NCBI GenBank assembly: GCA_918026815.1
Contig: CAKJVC010000151.1
Coordinates: 291,935-355,934, forward strand
Direction of reading: 5' to 3'
Length of the DNA: 64,000 bases
Origin: Chalara sp. BL73
Taxonomy: Eukaryota; Ascomycota; Leotiomycetes; Helotiales
Within the stretch, counting starts at the first letter, position 1. Each line of letters begins with the position of its first letter. Below are positions 48,320 to 59,431 of the stretch, piece by piece. The translations under genes and the position numbers were made by a program. A model generated the notes under the pieces. It saw nothing but the letters and a program-made list of their open reading frames with translations. It ran no database searches and was not told the origin of the DNA.

Positions 48320-48745
48320 ATGGTCCACACCATCGTCGCTTTCCTCTGGCGCAAGCCCGGCATTTCCCCAGAAGAATTCCGCGACTACTACGAGAATACC
48401 CACATGAAGTTGCTCCTCTCTGTAGGCGGTGATGCATTCCCTCTCACTCATACCCGCCACTATGTCCCTCGCAAGTCTGTCGACGCTTCCTCGTCTGATA
48501 CCACCAACACAAACTTTCAGCCAACTGTCTATGGTGGAACCGCCGAATTTTTCGACTTTGACTGCTACACTGAGATGACTTTCAAAGACTTCGATCATTT
48601 CATGGCATTCAATATGAGGATACTGGAGGCGGATGCTAGTAGCGACGTGTGGAAGAAGGATCAAGCGAACTTTGTGGACACGAGTGAAAAGTCTAGGCAG
48701 ATTGTCCTGCTTGATACTCCGATTACGACAAACGGCCCAGCATAG
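48320..48745 (+). CDS. EthD-domain protein
   Basis: A single-exon frame of 141 residues begins MVHTIVAFLWRKPGISPEEF and continues RDYYENTHMKLLL, the classic EthD ferredoxin-like start (RKPGLSPEEFRDHWE...H). TRHYVPRK and the TEMTFKDFDHFMAF block fit dimeric alpha-beta-barrel proteins of this type. Fungal relatives include polyketide-shaping dehydratases and decarboxylases, but a specific reaction cannot be assigned. Length is normal. Two P450 loci flank it on both sides within 4 kb. Confidence 0.85.
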   Translation: MVHTIVAFLWRKPGISPEEFRDYYENTHMKLLLSVGGDAFPLTHTRHYVPRKSVDASSSDTTNTNFQPTVYGGTAEFFDFDCYTEMTFKDFDHFMAFNMRILEADASSDVWKKDQANFVDTSEKSRQIVLLDTPITTNGPA

Positions 48746-48829
48746 AACAACATAAGAATCTCCATCAAGCACTCCTGTGGCGGGGTGTAAATTATCTGAT
48801 TCACCATGGATTCTGGAGGTGGAGATTCC

Positions 48830-49002
48830 TGTCTGAATGGATGTAAATAGAATCACGTGACCGCGAAGCTGTGGGTCCTTTCAGGGCCTACAGCTTCGCG
48901 ATACCGTAGCTTAGAACAATGAATCAACGAATACCAGAACCACACCAGCAAGAGCGTAGTCACAACTACTACGCCTTTTGCTATGCGGTAGGTATTCCGA
49001 CA
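48830..49002 (-). mobile_element. solo LTR, family B copy 3
   Basis: The 173-bp sequence in reverse orientation has an exact 5-bp duplication ATTCC (48825-48829 and 49003-49007). Its centre (48862-48900) is a 17-pair hairpin with CGCGAAGCTGT and ACAGCTTCGCG arms. Confidence 0.9.
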
Positions 49003-49173
49003 ATTCCTATGCTAAAATAACTCGGTAGTCTAGTGCTAAGCTTCAGTTTAAAGTAAAAATGTAAATAAAACAATTTCGATATTTGTTAAACACATGATAT
49101 TAATACGTGAACAGTTAAACATAATATAATACAAAGTTATTTTGATCCTTGGTATTAAAATTACTAAAACAGC

Positions 49174-49599
49174 TGTAATAGCCAGGATCCGGCAAACCAG
49201 TTCAAGACCTCGGATATGGAATAAAAGTCCTTGCGGGAAAGATTAAGGTTTTCAGCTGCAGTACTTTCAGGGCTGCAAACGGCGTAACCAACCCATGGCC
49301 AGCCACAGGCTTGCAGCTACTACAAGGGCGTATAACCTAGACTGTCGTGGGCTTTAGCTATAGCAGTACCTTCGGGGATACTAAAGTCAAAACGGGCGGT
49401 GACTCTATAGGTAAACAACAGTCGAAAGGTGAAAGATATAAAAAGAAGCTAGAACTCCTTGGAGAAGGGTAAGCTTGAGTCTTTCATAGATTCAGAGGCC
49501 TACATTTTATATCAATACAATACTATTACTTTTGCATTTCCAGTCACGTGTCATTACCTGCTCTATTGCAATCCCTCCTGCTGCCCTCTGTTTGCTACA
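49174..49599 (+). mobile_element. solo LTR, family C copy 3 (longest)
   Basis: It runs TGTAATAGCCAGG to TTTGCTACA, 426 bp. Flanks acagc and tcagc differ at one position of five. It is the most complete copy; the others are 32952-33298 and the fragment at 10455. Confidence 0.8.
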
Positions 49600-49738
49600 T
49601 CAGCCAAGACAAAATAGGTAGTATCTCAGATATCCACCGTAGAATTTAACATTTTACACCATTAAATTGAATGGGCTGAGTGCTACAATAAATACAAATA
49701 TAGTCTCTTAGAATCACGCGGTTTTAATAGAATATAGG

Positions 49739-49932
49739 TGTAGGAAGTAGGGGTTTACGGGTCCACATACGACCCACCAGGTCACGTGGTCCGCACAACC
49801 CCCATTTTGTAGAATCTAGAGTAGAACCTAATACAACAACAATCATTACCATATCCATCAAGAGCAAGAGCGTCGCCTACAAAGTAGAGCTGCGCCTTTT
49901 GCCTCGTGGAAGGTAAGACACTTGAACCAACA
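49739..49932 (-). mobile_element. solo LTR, family A copy 3
   Basis: Reverse-orientation copy of the 194-bp family A LTR with an exact duplication ATAGG (49734-49738 and 49933-49937). Its outer end is more diverged than in copies 1 and 2. The remaining gap 49933-50653 shows no gene on either strand. Confidence 0.9.
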
Positions 49933-50653
49933 ATAGGGTAAAAATTTTGAAGATGTTGAAAGTACAGAAAAAAAGGACACCAAAAACTTAGCTACTTATT
50001 TACAATTTCCCTTGTTGCGCAGCCGATATCTGAAACCATTCAGTTACTACTGTAATAGCAATTTTCAGACATTCCTTTTACAAACCTAGATAGTACTATT
50101 AGGTCATTTATCTAAAACTTCCTTATAGAACCAGGTTTGGATCATTAGACCCAGTCCTTTTAACACTGAGATCCAATACACTCTTTCTGTCAGTGCTGCT
50201 GGAATGTCATTTCTCAACCACGATGTATGCACGTCTTCAGCGCTTGCCCGACAGATAAAATAATGAAATCCGCAACTGCATATAGTTGTACCAAATACGA
50301 ATAGGTGTCATGTTTATCGCCACCCCCTACATTAAGGAAGCGCTGACCAAGGTTGAATTGAATCACTACACTCCACATTCACCATTTCAAGAAAGCCTAT
50401 CGATTTGGCCGTGCAACCTCGCACTGCCTTGCTGTTCTCAACTTGAAAAGGACTAGTTCATTTATTCTCGGTTTAGTACTATACACTTTTTTTCCCTCAC
50501 GGCTATGCTAGGTGACAATATAGCTCGTTTCACAACAACTCGCCACATTAGTCATTAGGAAATATATGCGCTAGTTGCACTATATCGTTCCCAACGTTAC
50601 CAAATCCCTTGTCTTCCCATCATCACCGGATCCGCCTCCAAGATTCAGTAGCA

Positions 50654-52381
50654 TCAGTTCCTTCTCTTCTCCAAATAGACATCCAACCCCTGCTGCACAA
50701 CAAAGAAGGTTGAGTGGTATTCAATTGGTCGGTCGGGGTGCGCCAGGCGAAATTTATATTCTGTCAACAACCGCGGGAGAACTTTGTTTATCTCGAGTAG
50801 TGCAAGATGCCTGCCAAGACAAATATGAGAGCCACCACCAAACTGAGAACGTATCAGAGATAAAACGGACAATTAAGCATAGAAAGAAAGTAAATAATAC
50901 AATGCGAGGCGGCGGGTATGGAGCAGAGGAGAGGGATCCTGCATACCTGAAACATGTGTCTTTCCATTATTCTAGCCTTTTCCAGATCTTCCAGCCATCT
51001 CTCGGGTCTATACAGATCTGCATCCTCCCCAAACATCTCCTTGTCGCGATGCAAAACCCACCCATTGACCGCAAGTCTTATTCCACCAGGGTGCCACTTC
51101 CCATCAATCACTGCACCAGCCGCCGGGACAAGACGTGAGATATTCAACCCCACGGCCGGGCGAAGGCGCATTGACTCTTTCAAACAAGCTTGAAAATAAG
51201 GAATATTTGTTTGGGCCTCAGACCATTTTACATGCGGATAAGAAAGACTGCCAGAGCCGTACGCTGCGTCAATTTCAGAGAGCAATTTAGCGTAGACGGG
51301 TTCGTGTTTAAGAAGGAGGAAGAAGAAGGACTGCATCGTTGAAGCGGTAGAGTCGGCTCCGGCGCCACTACGTTGGACGGCGGTTTTGTTAGTGTTCGGG
51401 ATTGATAGGGGTAGGGAAAGCCGACATAACTCACATCGCACCGTGACAGACGGCAAAGACATCGCCCTCACTGAAGCGATCTGGAGTAGCAATATGAGCT
51501 TGAATTAAACTGTCCAGCAAATCCTTGCGCTCATTCTGTTGGAAGTCATTTGCCTTGAACGGCTTCCTCGTTTCGATTTCGTCAAGTGCCATCTTCATTG
51601 TCTGTGGTAGACCATTTTTCATTAGATAAAATGCGCGGAAAATGGGATTGTTGAGCAGAAATGGATGCAGGAAGGGAACTTGTCCCACGATACCATTGTA
51701 CCACTGAACATTATCGATGAACTGGATTGTGTCGCACCAGTCCGTACCACTATCCAGAAAGCCGTATTTGTGCCCAAAAGCAACCTCGCCAATAACATCA
51801 AAGGGGAAGAAGTGCAGCCACTCGCCAAGCTTGCAAACTTGCTCAGGCTGGTTTGCATAGATGTCCAGTTTAGACATCATTAAGTTGATCATATCCTCGA
51901 TGTATGGCGACTGTTGCAGCATGGCATTCAAACTGTAAGGCGTTGCCGCGACACGCTTCTTTTGTGCATGCACATGCTCATTCGTCTCGGTAAAGATGTC
52001 AGGGTTGTCCGCAGGGGGGAAAACGGAGTAGAAATCCGTTTTGTGGAAGCCTTTGCCAGCAGCAAGAATATCTCTGGCTATTTTCGGCGAGGAGAATGAT
52101 AACTCATTAGGTGCTATACGAACGACCGGCCCGTACTTACGATGGAGCGCGATATGGTCGAGTTCGGTATGGCCAGATGCAACAGATAAGACTTTCCAAA
52201 GTCGTGAATAAGATGCCAATATGGGTCCTGGATAATACCTCAAAGGAGAGGCATAGCGCCGAATAAGATATCGAAAGCAGAAAAGAAGCGGTACAGCAAT
52301 ATACCACCAAGTTTTCCAGAGACAAATGGCTATCCACAGCCAGTGAAGAATCGGACCATCACCCTGAGGCATAGCCACCAT
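50654..52381 (-). CDS. cytochrome P450, intact, pisatin-demethylase-like
   Basis: Exons 52381-51435, 51367-50947 and 50842-50654 (introns 67 and 104 nt, GTGAGT and GTATGC donors) give 518 residues with no break. The N-terminus has a membrane anchor (WWYIAVPLLFCFRYLI) and RYYPGPILASYSRLWKV. Motifs are complete: I-helix GAGADSTAST, ExxR in CLKESMRLRPA, RPERWLE, and the heme loop FGGGSHICLG (Cys near residue 464). The overall sequence resembles the pisatin demethylase/benzoate-hydroxylase-like group of fungal P450s, but the substrate is unknown. It acts at the ER membrane with a reductase. The ATG at 52381 is preferred over an upstream in-frame TTG. Confidence 0.9.
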
Positions 52382-53040
52382 GAGAGTCAACAGTCGTAGG
52401 ATGCCGAAGGTAAGAGGAGCAGAGGTTAAAAGTAGATAGGATTGAGCCTATTCTCTATCGACAAGCAAATAACAATAGTAAGAATGTAAACACTCCACGG
52501 CGGTTGCAGGAGCTGCAAATATATCAAAGAAGTCTAGGCATAAAACGGCACCAAACGCGCAGGTCAGCTCGTAGAGTGTCGGTAAATATTCTGGAAACCT
52601 GTCGGATTGAGGAATCAAGGTTCTCTGAAGGTATTCAACGCTTGCTCCTCGGTCGCAGAGGAGGTGTATGGAGTAGCTTTTCGAAAAACCTGTTCGGAGA
52701 GATCTTGCGGAGAGATTTTGCGGAGAGACTCTGCGGAGAGACTCTGCGGAGCTACCTTGCGGAGCTACCTTGCGGAAAGACTTTACGGCGAAAATTGAAC
52801 TCCTTGATTAGATGGGGCCTGCCGGGTGTGCATCGTAAAGCTCTAGTCGGAATATTAGCGTCATGGTAACTGCCGTCAACACTAAGTTGGACAAGTGGAT
52901 AGCTAATCAAACGGTGTTCCGAGTCACCTGATATCCAATGCAACAAAATAACAATTCACCACATCTCTTTAGTATCATGTGCTCAAAGAACTGAATTATT
53001 TCTCTATTTAGCCATCTCCAGCAGTACTTGCAATACCTTT
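52382..53040. other. gap upstream of the P450
   Basis: It holds the P450 promoter side and a minisatellite (52696-52786). I see no other gene. Confidence 0.4.
52696..52786. repeat. 13-bp minisatellite, seven units
   Basis: Units read GGAGAGATCTTGC, GGAGAGATTTTGC, GGAGAGACTCTGC (twice), GGAGCTACCTTGC (twice) and GGAAAGACTTTAC. Period 13 is not a multiple of three and no gene overlaps with support. Confidence 0.85.
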
Positions 53041-53130
53041 TGTCACGAATCTAAATCCTGGCGCTATCGAAGCTAATAGGCATGTTCTATTACGAGGATT
53101 CTAAACTAAGGAGAGAAGGTACAGCGAGAC
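53041..53130 (+). mobile_element. LTR fragment related to family D
   Basis: It starts TGTCACGAATC and shares the TACGAGGATTCTAAACTAA block with 61793-61965, then diverges. No second end or target duplication is visible. Confidence 0.5.
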
Positions 53131-53211
53131 AATCGTCAACCAAGTCAAGGATGTGGAACATTAGTCCTGAATAGGAAAGCATATCCGAGATGATCACGTG
53201 GTAGCCGTAAC

Positions 53212-53392
53212 TGTCGGTCGACTGCATCTCACGGGTCGCCGGGCAGACTAGTGATTTCACTTAGTATGCTCGTTGGCGTCAGGTGTAAGATGTGTGTCGA
53301 TTGTTGTGTTCTAAGCTACGTGTCGCGAAGAGGTTGTAGGTCCCGAAAGGGACCCACAACTCTTCACGTGACTAGTTACATGCGTTCCAACA
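53212..53392 (+). mobile_element. solo LTR, family B copy 4
   Basis: 181 bp, TGTCGG to AACA, with an exact 5-bp duplication GTAAC (53207-53211 and 53393-53397). The central hairpin at about 53332-53359 has a GAAA loop closed by CCC/GGG. The following 53398-53998 has no gene. Confidence 0.85.
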
Positions 53393-53998
53393 GTAACACA
53401 CAAAAACAGAAAAAATACCTCTTGAACCTCTGCCTCTGAATCGATACGGACCTCATAGAACTTTCAGATGATATGGCTACCGATCTCATAGTTAAGTACC
53501 AACAAGGCCTGACAACAACCACTCCACAATTAACACTTTGCAAGCAGGTTACAATACTTTTAAGCTGCCTCGAATAGCTGCTCCCGACGGAATGAACAGA
53601 ATATATATAAGAATGATATATAAAACTCACTCCCCCCAAGCCCTTCCTTATTTAAGTTACAGTTTTCTAGCGCTGATTTCTTCAGCAACTAAGAATGACC
53701 GTTAACCTTATTATCTTTGCAAATTTCGGACTTATCACCTTTATTTTTAAATTACTATATTAAGTGAACTTTGGCTACTTGGCAGTTGTAGCAGTTGCAG
53801 TCTACTATGTTTCGACCCATAAGCATACGGCATAAGTGACAACATCTTTCTGGTGGTTCCTACCTTTGACTTCAATTTTGCTAAGGGCTGCTGAGAATGA
53901 CAACGAAGCTGTCGTCAAGCTGCTGGTTGAGACTAGCAACATCGAGGCCAATTTATAGGGTGAGTGTTAAAATGCTGGACACCTACGCATCAATGCCG

Positions 53999-56068
53999 CT
54001 AAACTAGATTTACCTCACACCATTTGGAGTTCTCCATCGCCTCTCCGTCCATAATACCATCAACATAGGCCTCGCCTATAAGCTGGTACTGTCCATCACT
54101 TTGAAGCCGAAGAATAAAGGGAAGCTGGGTCCCCTTTATTAGCGCGACGAAGTCTCCCCGCTTGACATTCTCAGAGCCAAGGACCAAATGCCCTTTTCTA
54201 GTAATGAATGGAAGTCGCCCCAAACTCTTCCCAATGATTTCCGAGCCCAGCCTTAACGGTTTAGTAGTTTTGCTCTTTACTTTGCCTATAAAAACTTCAT
54301 TGTCCCAAAGCTGCTGAAGCCCAAGCTTGATATAATTTCCTTTAATGTGCTTGATGTTATTCCACAAAAGAACAACAGCATCAAGAAAACGGTCATCGCC
54401 AACCCTTACCAATTTTGTATCTAGGCTGTATCCAACGCCTCCAATCGAGGTCCTCACCGCCGCACGTAGACGGTCGCTGAAGTCTACGTAAAGTTGCCTC
54501 TGCTGATATGTCAGGCGAAGAATCTCAACTAGCCACTTTACTGGCCATGAAGACGTCTCCACAAGAGGTACCTCGTGACTAGAAGTTCTCCCAGGGAAAG
54601 ATCCCACTTCGTAGATCTCATCATATACATGGCATTCCACTGAGATGCCCTCGATTGCCCCTTCCCTCCTGATAGCAGTAACTTTGGAATGACGTAATTG
54701 TACTCCAGACGCGCTGAATTTGGGATAGGCGGTAATATGGTCATTTTCCACATCTTGCAGCATACTTGTCGCGGGTCGAGACCAATCAGGGACCCAGGAT
54801 GGTAGGTTGGGCTGGATTTTAGGCGTCTGACAGAGCGAGAGCAATGACATATGACCCTGCTGAAGTAGACCTACCATGGTCGTTGTGTATGTTTCTTTGC
54901 ACGATTTCGAATAATCTGGAAAAACACCCAATTTTTCTAGCTCCTCTCGATCTGCCGCTAGACCTAATAAAGCAAATATTTTGTCTCGCGGATCAGTTGA
55001 CTCCAAGTGATGAGGGCCATGGCGACGGAGATTTATACTGCCAACACATGTTACCCGTAGGAGAGCTGCCAATGGGAACCTGGAGTATCTGTAAATATTC
55101 CAGGAAGATAGCATGACAGTAGGTCTGTGCTGGAACAGGTCCGAGACGATTTTAAATTCATAGGGAGTCAAAGATTGTGGCTCGTTGGCAAATCTCGTTG
55201 CGAAGACGGACCGTAGAGCACAATACGCATGAAGAGCGGCGCTGCATCGGCGTCTTGTAATTTTCTTGCTTCCGCAGAGGAATTCCGCATTCTCCGGAAG
55301 GGTTATTTCTTGCAGAACCCATATCCGCCCCCACCAAGGCCGGGTAAAAAACCACTTCATGCCAGCAATCGGCAATAGGCTATCCTGATCGTGCCGGCCA
55401 CTGATAGAATAGAAAAGACTGTGCAATGCATCTTGGGGGAACGTGAATGTTTTGCCGGCTGGTGTTCTTATCGTGGCAGTTGATCGGCTCAGATCACGGA
55501 GCTCCCGCGGTTGTAACGCCAACTTTTGCCAGACTTCTTGGTAAGGCTCGAACCCATTGTCCATGCCGCAAGCCTCTGCTTTTGCTCCAAGGGAATTCAT
55601 ATAATCCATTACTGAATCATCACCACTTTCTGCAGGACCAAGCCAAGCAACGACCTTGCATGCCTTTCGGTAGATATCTGCCATAAGCCCAACTTGCCAG
55701 CTTTTCTCTTCGTTATCTGACTGGTTGATGCAGAGGAAATCGACCCAGATCACAAGGTCTTCTTTGGGCGGTCTGAGTACCATCATCGCGTCGTACAGAT
55801 TTTTGTTTACTCGGACCTCGGAATTTTCAACGAGTATTAACCGGAGATCAGTAGCAGCTCCCCAGACATAGGACAAGGCCACAAACTTCGGTTGTTCATG
55901 AAGGGCGGCGTGGAAGATGCGGCAAGCGGGAATGAATTTAAGCTTTGCGTTTCCATCTGCTGGTAGAAGTTTTAATAGCCTGATCTCGTTCCTGGAACGC
56001 TGTAACTTTTGGTATCCGTATCCGTTTGTCTTCGGGGTAGCCATGATGTGGCTGCTCTCGTGATTCAA
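53999..56068 (-). CDS. HET-domain protein (intact)
   Basis: A single exon encodes 689 residues. HET landmarks are FVALSYVWGAATDL near residues 57-70, IWVDFLCINQSDNEEK near 104-119, and TRPWWGRIWVLQEITL near 238-253. DPRDKIFALLGLA follows at about 370, and the usual C-terminal KGHLVLGSEN, KRGDFVALIKG and LIGEAYVDGIMDGE blocks end the protein. This architecture is the long Tol/HET-6-like class. No stop or frameshift interrupts it. An alternative ATG (MATPKTNGYG) is eight codons further in. It is transcribed away from another intact HET gene at 56722. Confidence 0.9.
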   Translation of the reverse strand: MNHESSHIMATPKTNGYGYQKLQRSRNEIRLLKLLPADGNAKLKFIPACRIFHAALHEQPKFVALSYVWGAATDLRLILVENSEVRVNKNLYDAMMVLRPPKEDLVIWVDFLCINQSDNEEKSWQVGLMADIYRKACKVVAWLGPAESGDDSVMDYMNSLGAKAEACGMDNGFEPYQEVWQKLALQPRELRDLSRSTATIRTPAGKTFTFPQDALHSLFYSISGRHDQDSLLPIAGMKWFFTRPWWGRIWVLQEITLPENAEFLCGSKKITRRRCSAALHAYCALRSVFATRFANEPQSLTPYEFKIVSDLFQHRPTVMLSSWNIYRYSRFPLAALLRVTCVGSINLRRHGPHHLESTDPRDKIFALLGLAADREELEKLGVFPDYSKSCKETYTTTMVGLLQQGHMSLLSLCQTPKIQPNLPSWVPDWSRPATSMLQDVENDHITAYPKFSASGVQLRHSKVTAIRREGAIEGISVECHVYDEIYEVGSFPGRTSSHEVPLVETSSWPVKWLVEILRLTYQQRQLYVDFSDRLRAAVRTSIGGVGYSLDTKLVRVGDDRFLDAVVLLWNNIKHIKGNYIKLGLQQLWDNEVFIGKVKSKTTKPLRLGSEIIGKSLGRLPFITRKGHLVLGSENVKRGDFVALIKGTQLPFILRLQSDGQYQLIGEAYVDGIMDGEAMENSKWCEVNLV

Positions 56069-56721
56069 CTACCGATTCAGAGATGTCTGCTGTGGGTGCA
56101 TTCGAATGTAATGGCAATTTTGCCTGTTGTCTTACTAAAAAGCGGAACCCGATACTATGAACAGGTTGCGATAAACGCTGACTAGAAGCAACAAATAATT
56201 ACGGCTATTTGTTTTGCAGTGATATTGCGATGCCGCCGTGTACATGATATGGTAGCTCGCGTATTGGACGAGCGGCCATCCAGGTTGGGGACGATGGAGT
56301 TCGCCAAGCTTCACCGTAGTCCTCACGGGCCGGCGGGCTTGGCAAGCGATTACATAAGTGGATTTTAAAACGGTTAACCTACTATTCATTACTTAGTACG
56401 GAGTTCCAATCAATTCTGTAGCCGCGACTAATTCTATGGTATAGATAGAGAAAGATAAGCTACTCTGCAGGAGGTATTTAGATAGAATTTCAAATCTCTA
56501 ACAAATGTGAATTTCTCCAGCCGTTGCTCAGCCTTATCCTTACCCCGCCTCGTACTATTAATATTCTCTCATCCCTCCAAATCATCCAGACCGTCAAGTT
56601 TCTTTCACAGACTTATTGGTAGCATCGAACCTTGCCGTGATTAGCAGTGCCAGCTGTGCAAACATAAGCAGACTACTTCTCAAGAACCTTCAGTAGACCA
56701 TATCGCTCTTTCAGGGATCCC
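56069..56721. promoter_or_regulatory. shared divergent promoter region of two HET genes
   Basis: 653 bp separate the starts of the minus-strand gene (56068) and plus-strand gene (56722). Close to the right gene, pyrimidine-rich sequence (about 56545-56590) follows a TATTAATATT stretch, typical of fungal core promoters. No operator can be named. Confidence 0.45.
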
Positions 56722-59431
56722 ATGGCGAACAACACTACCTTGCCCAACGGGCTTCGGGTGCCATCGCCATTGCTTCAAGGCGCAGTATTTACGACATCTA
56801 CAACCGGAAACTCCCCCACAAGTGATATGTTCATCTACGCTGATGTTGTTGAATCACCAGTTCCCTCGTCAACAATCCTATCTACCCGCCAGCCTCCAGC
56901 TGAGCCTTTACCAGCGCCCAGCCTCGAAGGCACCTTCCAGAGCCTGAGTCTCGAACAGAAGTTATGCGAAACATGCAAGCTACTTGATTTCCAAAAATTG
57001 TTTTACTCATCGACTGATGAATACAAATTTCCACCCACACCGGCAAATTTCGCGGGCATGTTTGGCAACCGCTTTTGCTGGTTTCTCTTTCATATGAAAA
57101 AAGAAATGGATTGCCAGTTCTGCCATCTTATCATGTCCACTTTACGCCTCAATCCTCGTTTTGATGGCCTTGATGATGGCATTGTCGTTGCATCAAGAAT
57201 TAGCCTCTATAGCAAAGAATCTGACGTCTCCCTACCGAATTTCCATTTCCTTAGCCTGGGGGTATCCGAAGGCGAATCGCTACATGGGCCAGTCAGTTAC
57301 GGGTATGCGATTGGAATGTTGGGAATGCACAAGATCCTTCTACCAAATACAGTAAAAGCATCACTGAAGCATTTTTATCCATGGCTACCACCTGGAATGG
57401 TTCCAATGTCTACGACTGCTGAACAAGCCACGAAGTGGGATGCATGGAGACTAGAGACTGCCACTGAGTATGAAGTTTCAGTGAGAAAATACGATTCTGA
57501 TGAGGTGAGTATGAAATTAGTCACAGGATGGTTGAAATGCTGTGAGGAAGAGCATACCACATGGTGTGCTGAAAAGATGACGAGAGAAATTGCAGCTGTC
57601 CCTGGTTTCCGGGTGATTGATGTTGTGTCTGGAAACATAGTCGAGCAACCAGAAGGTTGTAGATACTTGGCTCTCAGCTATGTGTGGGGAGAGGCGCATC
57701 GACAGAAGGATTACTTACGTCTCCTCAAAGAAAACTATTCCCAATTAACAGAAGCCGGTGGCCTAGTCAAACAGCTGTCTCATCTCCCAAATACAATCAG
57801 AGACGCAATCCTCCTTTGTCAAAGACTTGACGAACGGCACCTTTGGATCGACTCACTCTGCATAATCCAGGACTCAGAAGAGGATAAGTTGGGCCAGATT
57901 ATGCAAATGGATACTATCTATCGCCGCGCAATATTAACTATAGTTGCAGCAGCAGGTTCAGATGCAAATGCAGGATTGCCTGGTGTCGGCCCCTGTCTTT
58001 CACGGAAAGTGGCACCAGCAGCGTCTATTGGCGGCTTAGACCTTGTCGCCATACCAGAAGACGGGGAATTCGAGCTCAGAAATTCAAAATGGAACTCACG
58101 TGCATGGACATTCCAAGAGCGAGTTCTCTCGAAACGAATGCTACGGTTCACACCCGAGTCTGTCACATTCGAATGCCAATCGGCGTGCTGGCGTGAAGAC
58201 TTTATTGTCGCGGGACCAGATGCAGATCGTTTCCGACTGGTCGATCGAGAACGCAGAGAACAAGAAGTCCGTCAGAACTTCCACCATATCATATCTGCCG
58301 ATGTACTGCAATTTGAGAAACTGATGCCTAGACGTGAATGGTCGAATGATTTCAGGAACATTTGGACAGTAATTTATGGGCCGCTGGTAGAGGATTACAC
58401 AAAGAGGCAGTTAACGATGGAAAGCGATATCCTAAATGCCTTCAAGGGGATCGAAGGGGCGTTAAAGAGATCGTTGGGTGACTTCTACTGGGGTTTACCT
58501 CTTTATTTGCTGGGTCAAAGTTTGGGCTGGATTGCAAACACGGGTGATCTAAAACGTCGAGCTGAGTTTCCGGCGTTCTCGTGGGCTGGATGGGTGTTTG
58601 CGGAGGGTAATTGTGGAGGTATAAGCATTCTCTTTTAACCACAGCCGTTCATCCCTATGCTAAATTTCCACGGGAACCTAGGAGCCTGAATTCTTGGTTG
58701 CTTCTGGTCGAGGCGCTCCCCTTATTATTTTCATTTTATATTAATTATCGACTCTCGAATGCTGATTTCTCGATCTTCTAGCTTACCCTGACTATCTCAC
58801 TGGCCCCTTTCCAGGATTTGTGGTATTCGACGACGACGGCCATATTGTATACTGGAATGGAGATTGCCAAGACGATATCTATGTTGGGATATACGAATGG
58901 CATGACCAATTGCTATATCCTTCTTCTACAGAGATGGCAATCGAGTGGGACAGAATTTTGAATCAAACCGTTCGTGATGTGATGAATGCAGAGACTGAAA
59001 TTCCTTTGTCCAATTTGGTCTTCTTTTGGACGTCAGTAGCGGCAATTGCGCCTTTCACATACGAAATGCCAGAGGAGGAGGAAGAGGAAGAGGAGGAATG
59101 GAGCGAGAATGGAAAGTTCAAGGAAAGCCGCCAGCGACGAGCCACGATTCTAGAAGGAACAACTGTGATCCGACAGTTTGAGAAGGGCGTTCTTGTTGAT
59201 GGGGGTCTTGAACCCGAGGAAATGAAGAGCGTAAGCATACAACTAGAGTCCTGTGAAGTAGAATTGGTGTATATTGGTCACAGTTCTATAAGCTCTGGGA
59301 AGTGGTGTCTTATCCTTGTAAGCTGGGAGGATGGAATTGCAAGGAGAATATTGCCGCAGGTTCGGTTCCAAGTCGATGCCAGTGACTGGGAGGCGAGGCA
59401 CGTAAGGAGGAGGCTGGTGGTTTTAGGATAG
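56722..59431 (+). CDS. HET-domain protein (intact, two exons)
   Basis: Exon 1 is 56722-58618 and exon 2 is 58815-59431; the 196-nt intron (GTATAA...TTTCCAG) is long for this window but keeps frame, giving about 837 residues. The N-terminus is Ser/Pro-rich, then CETCKLLDFQKLF and CQFCHLI give a Cys-pair pattern seen before many HET domains. The domain shows YLALSYVWGEAHRQ (near 314), HLWIDSLCIIQDSEEDK (near 374) and RAWTFQERVLSKRMLRF (near 464). Exon 2 has a run of nine Glu near its middle. It is transcribed divergently from 53999-56068. A smaller or larger intron is possible. Confidence 0.85.

Noticed and set aside
50575..51138. 187-codon plus-strand open frame
   Set aside because: It lies antisense across exons 2 and 3 of the intact P450 and has no recognisable domain; it is a shadow frame.
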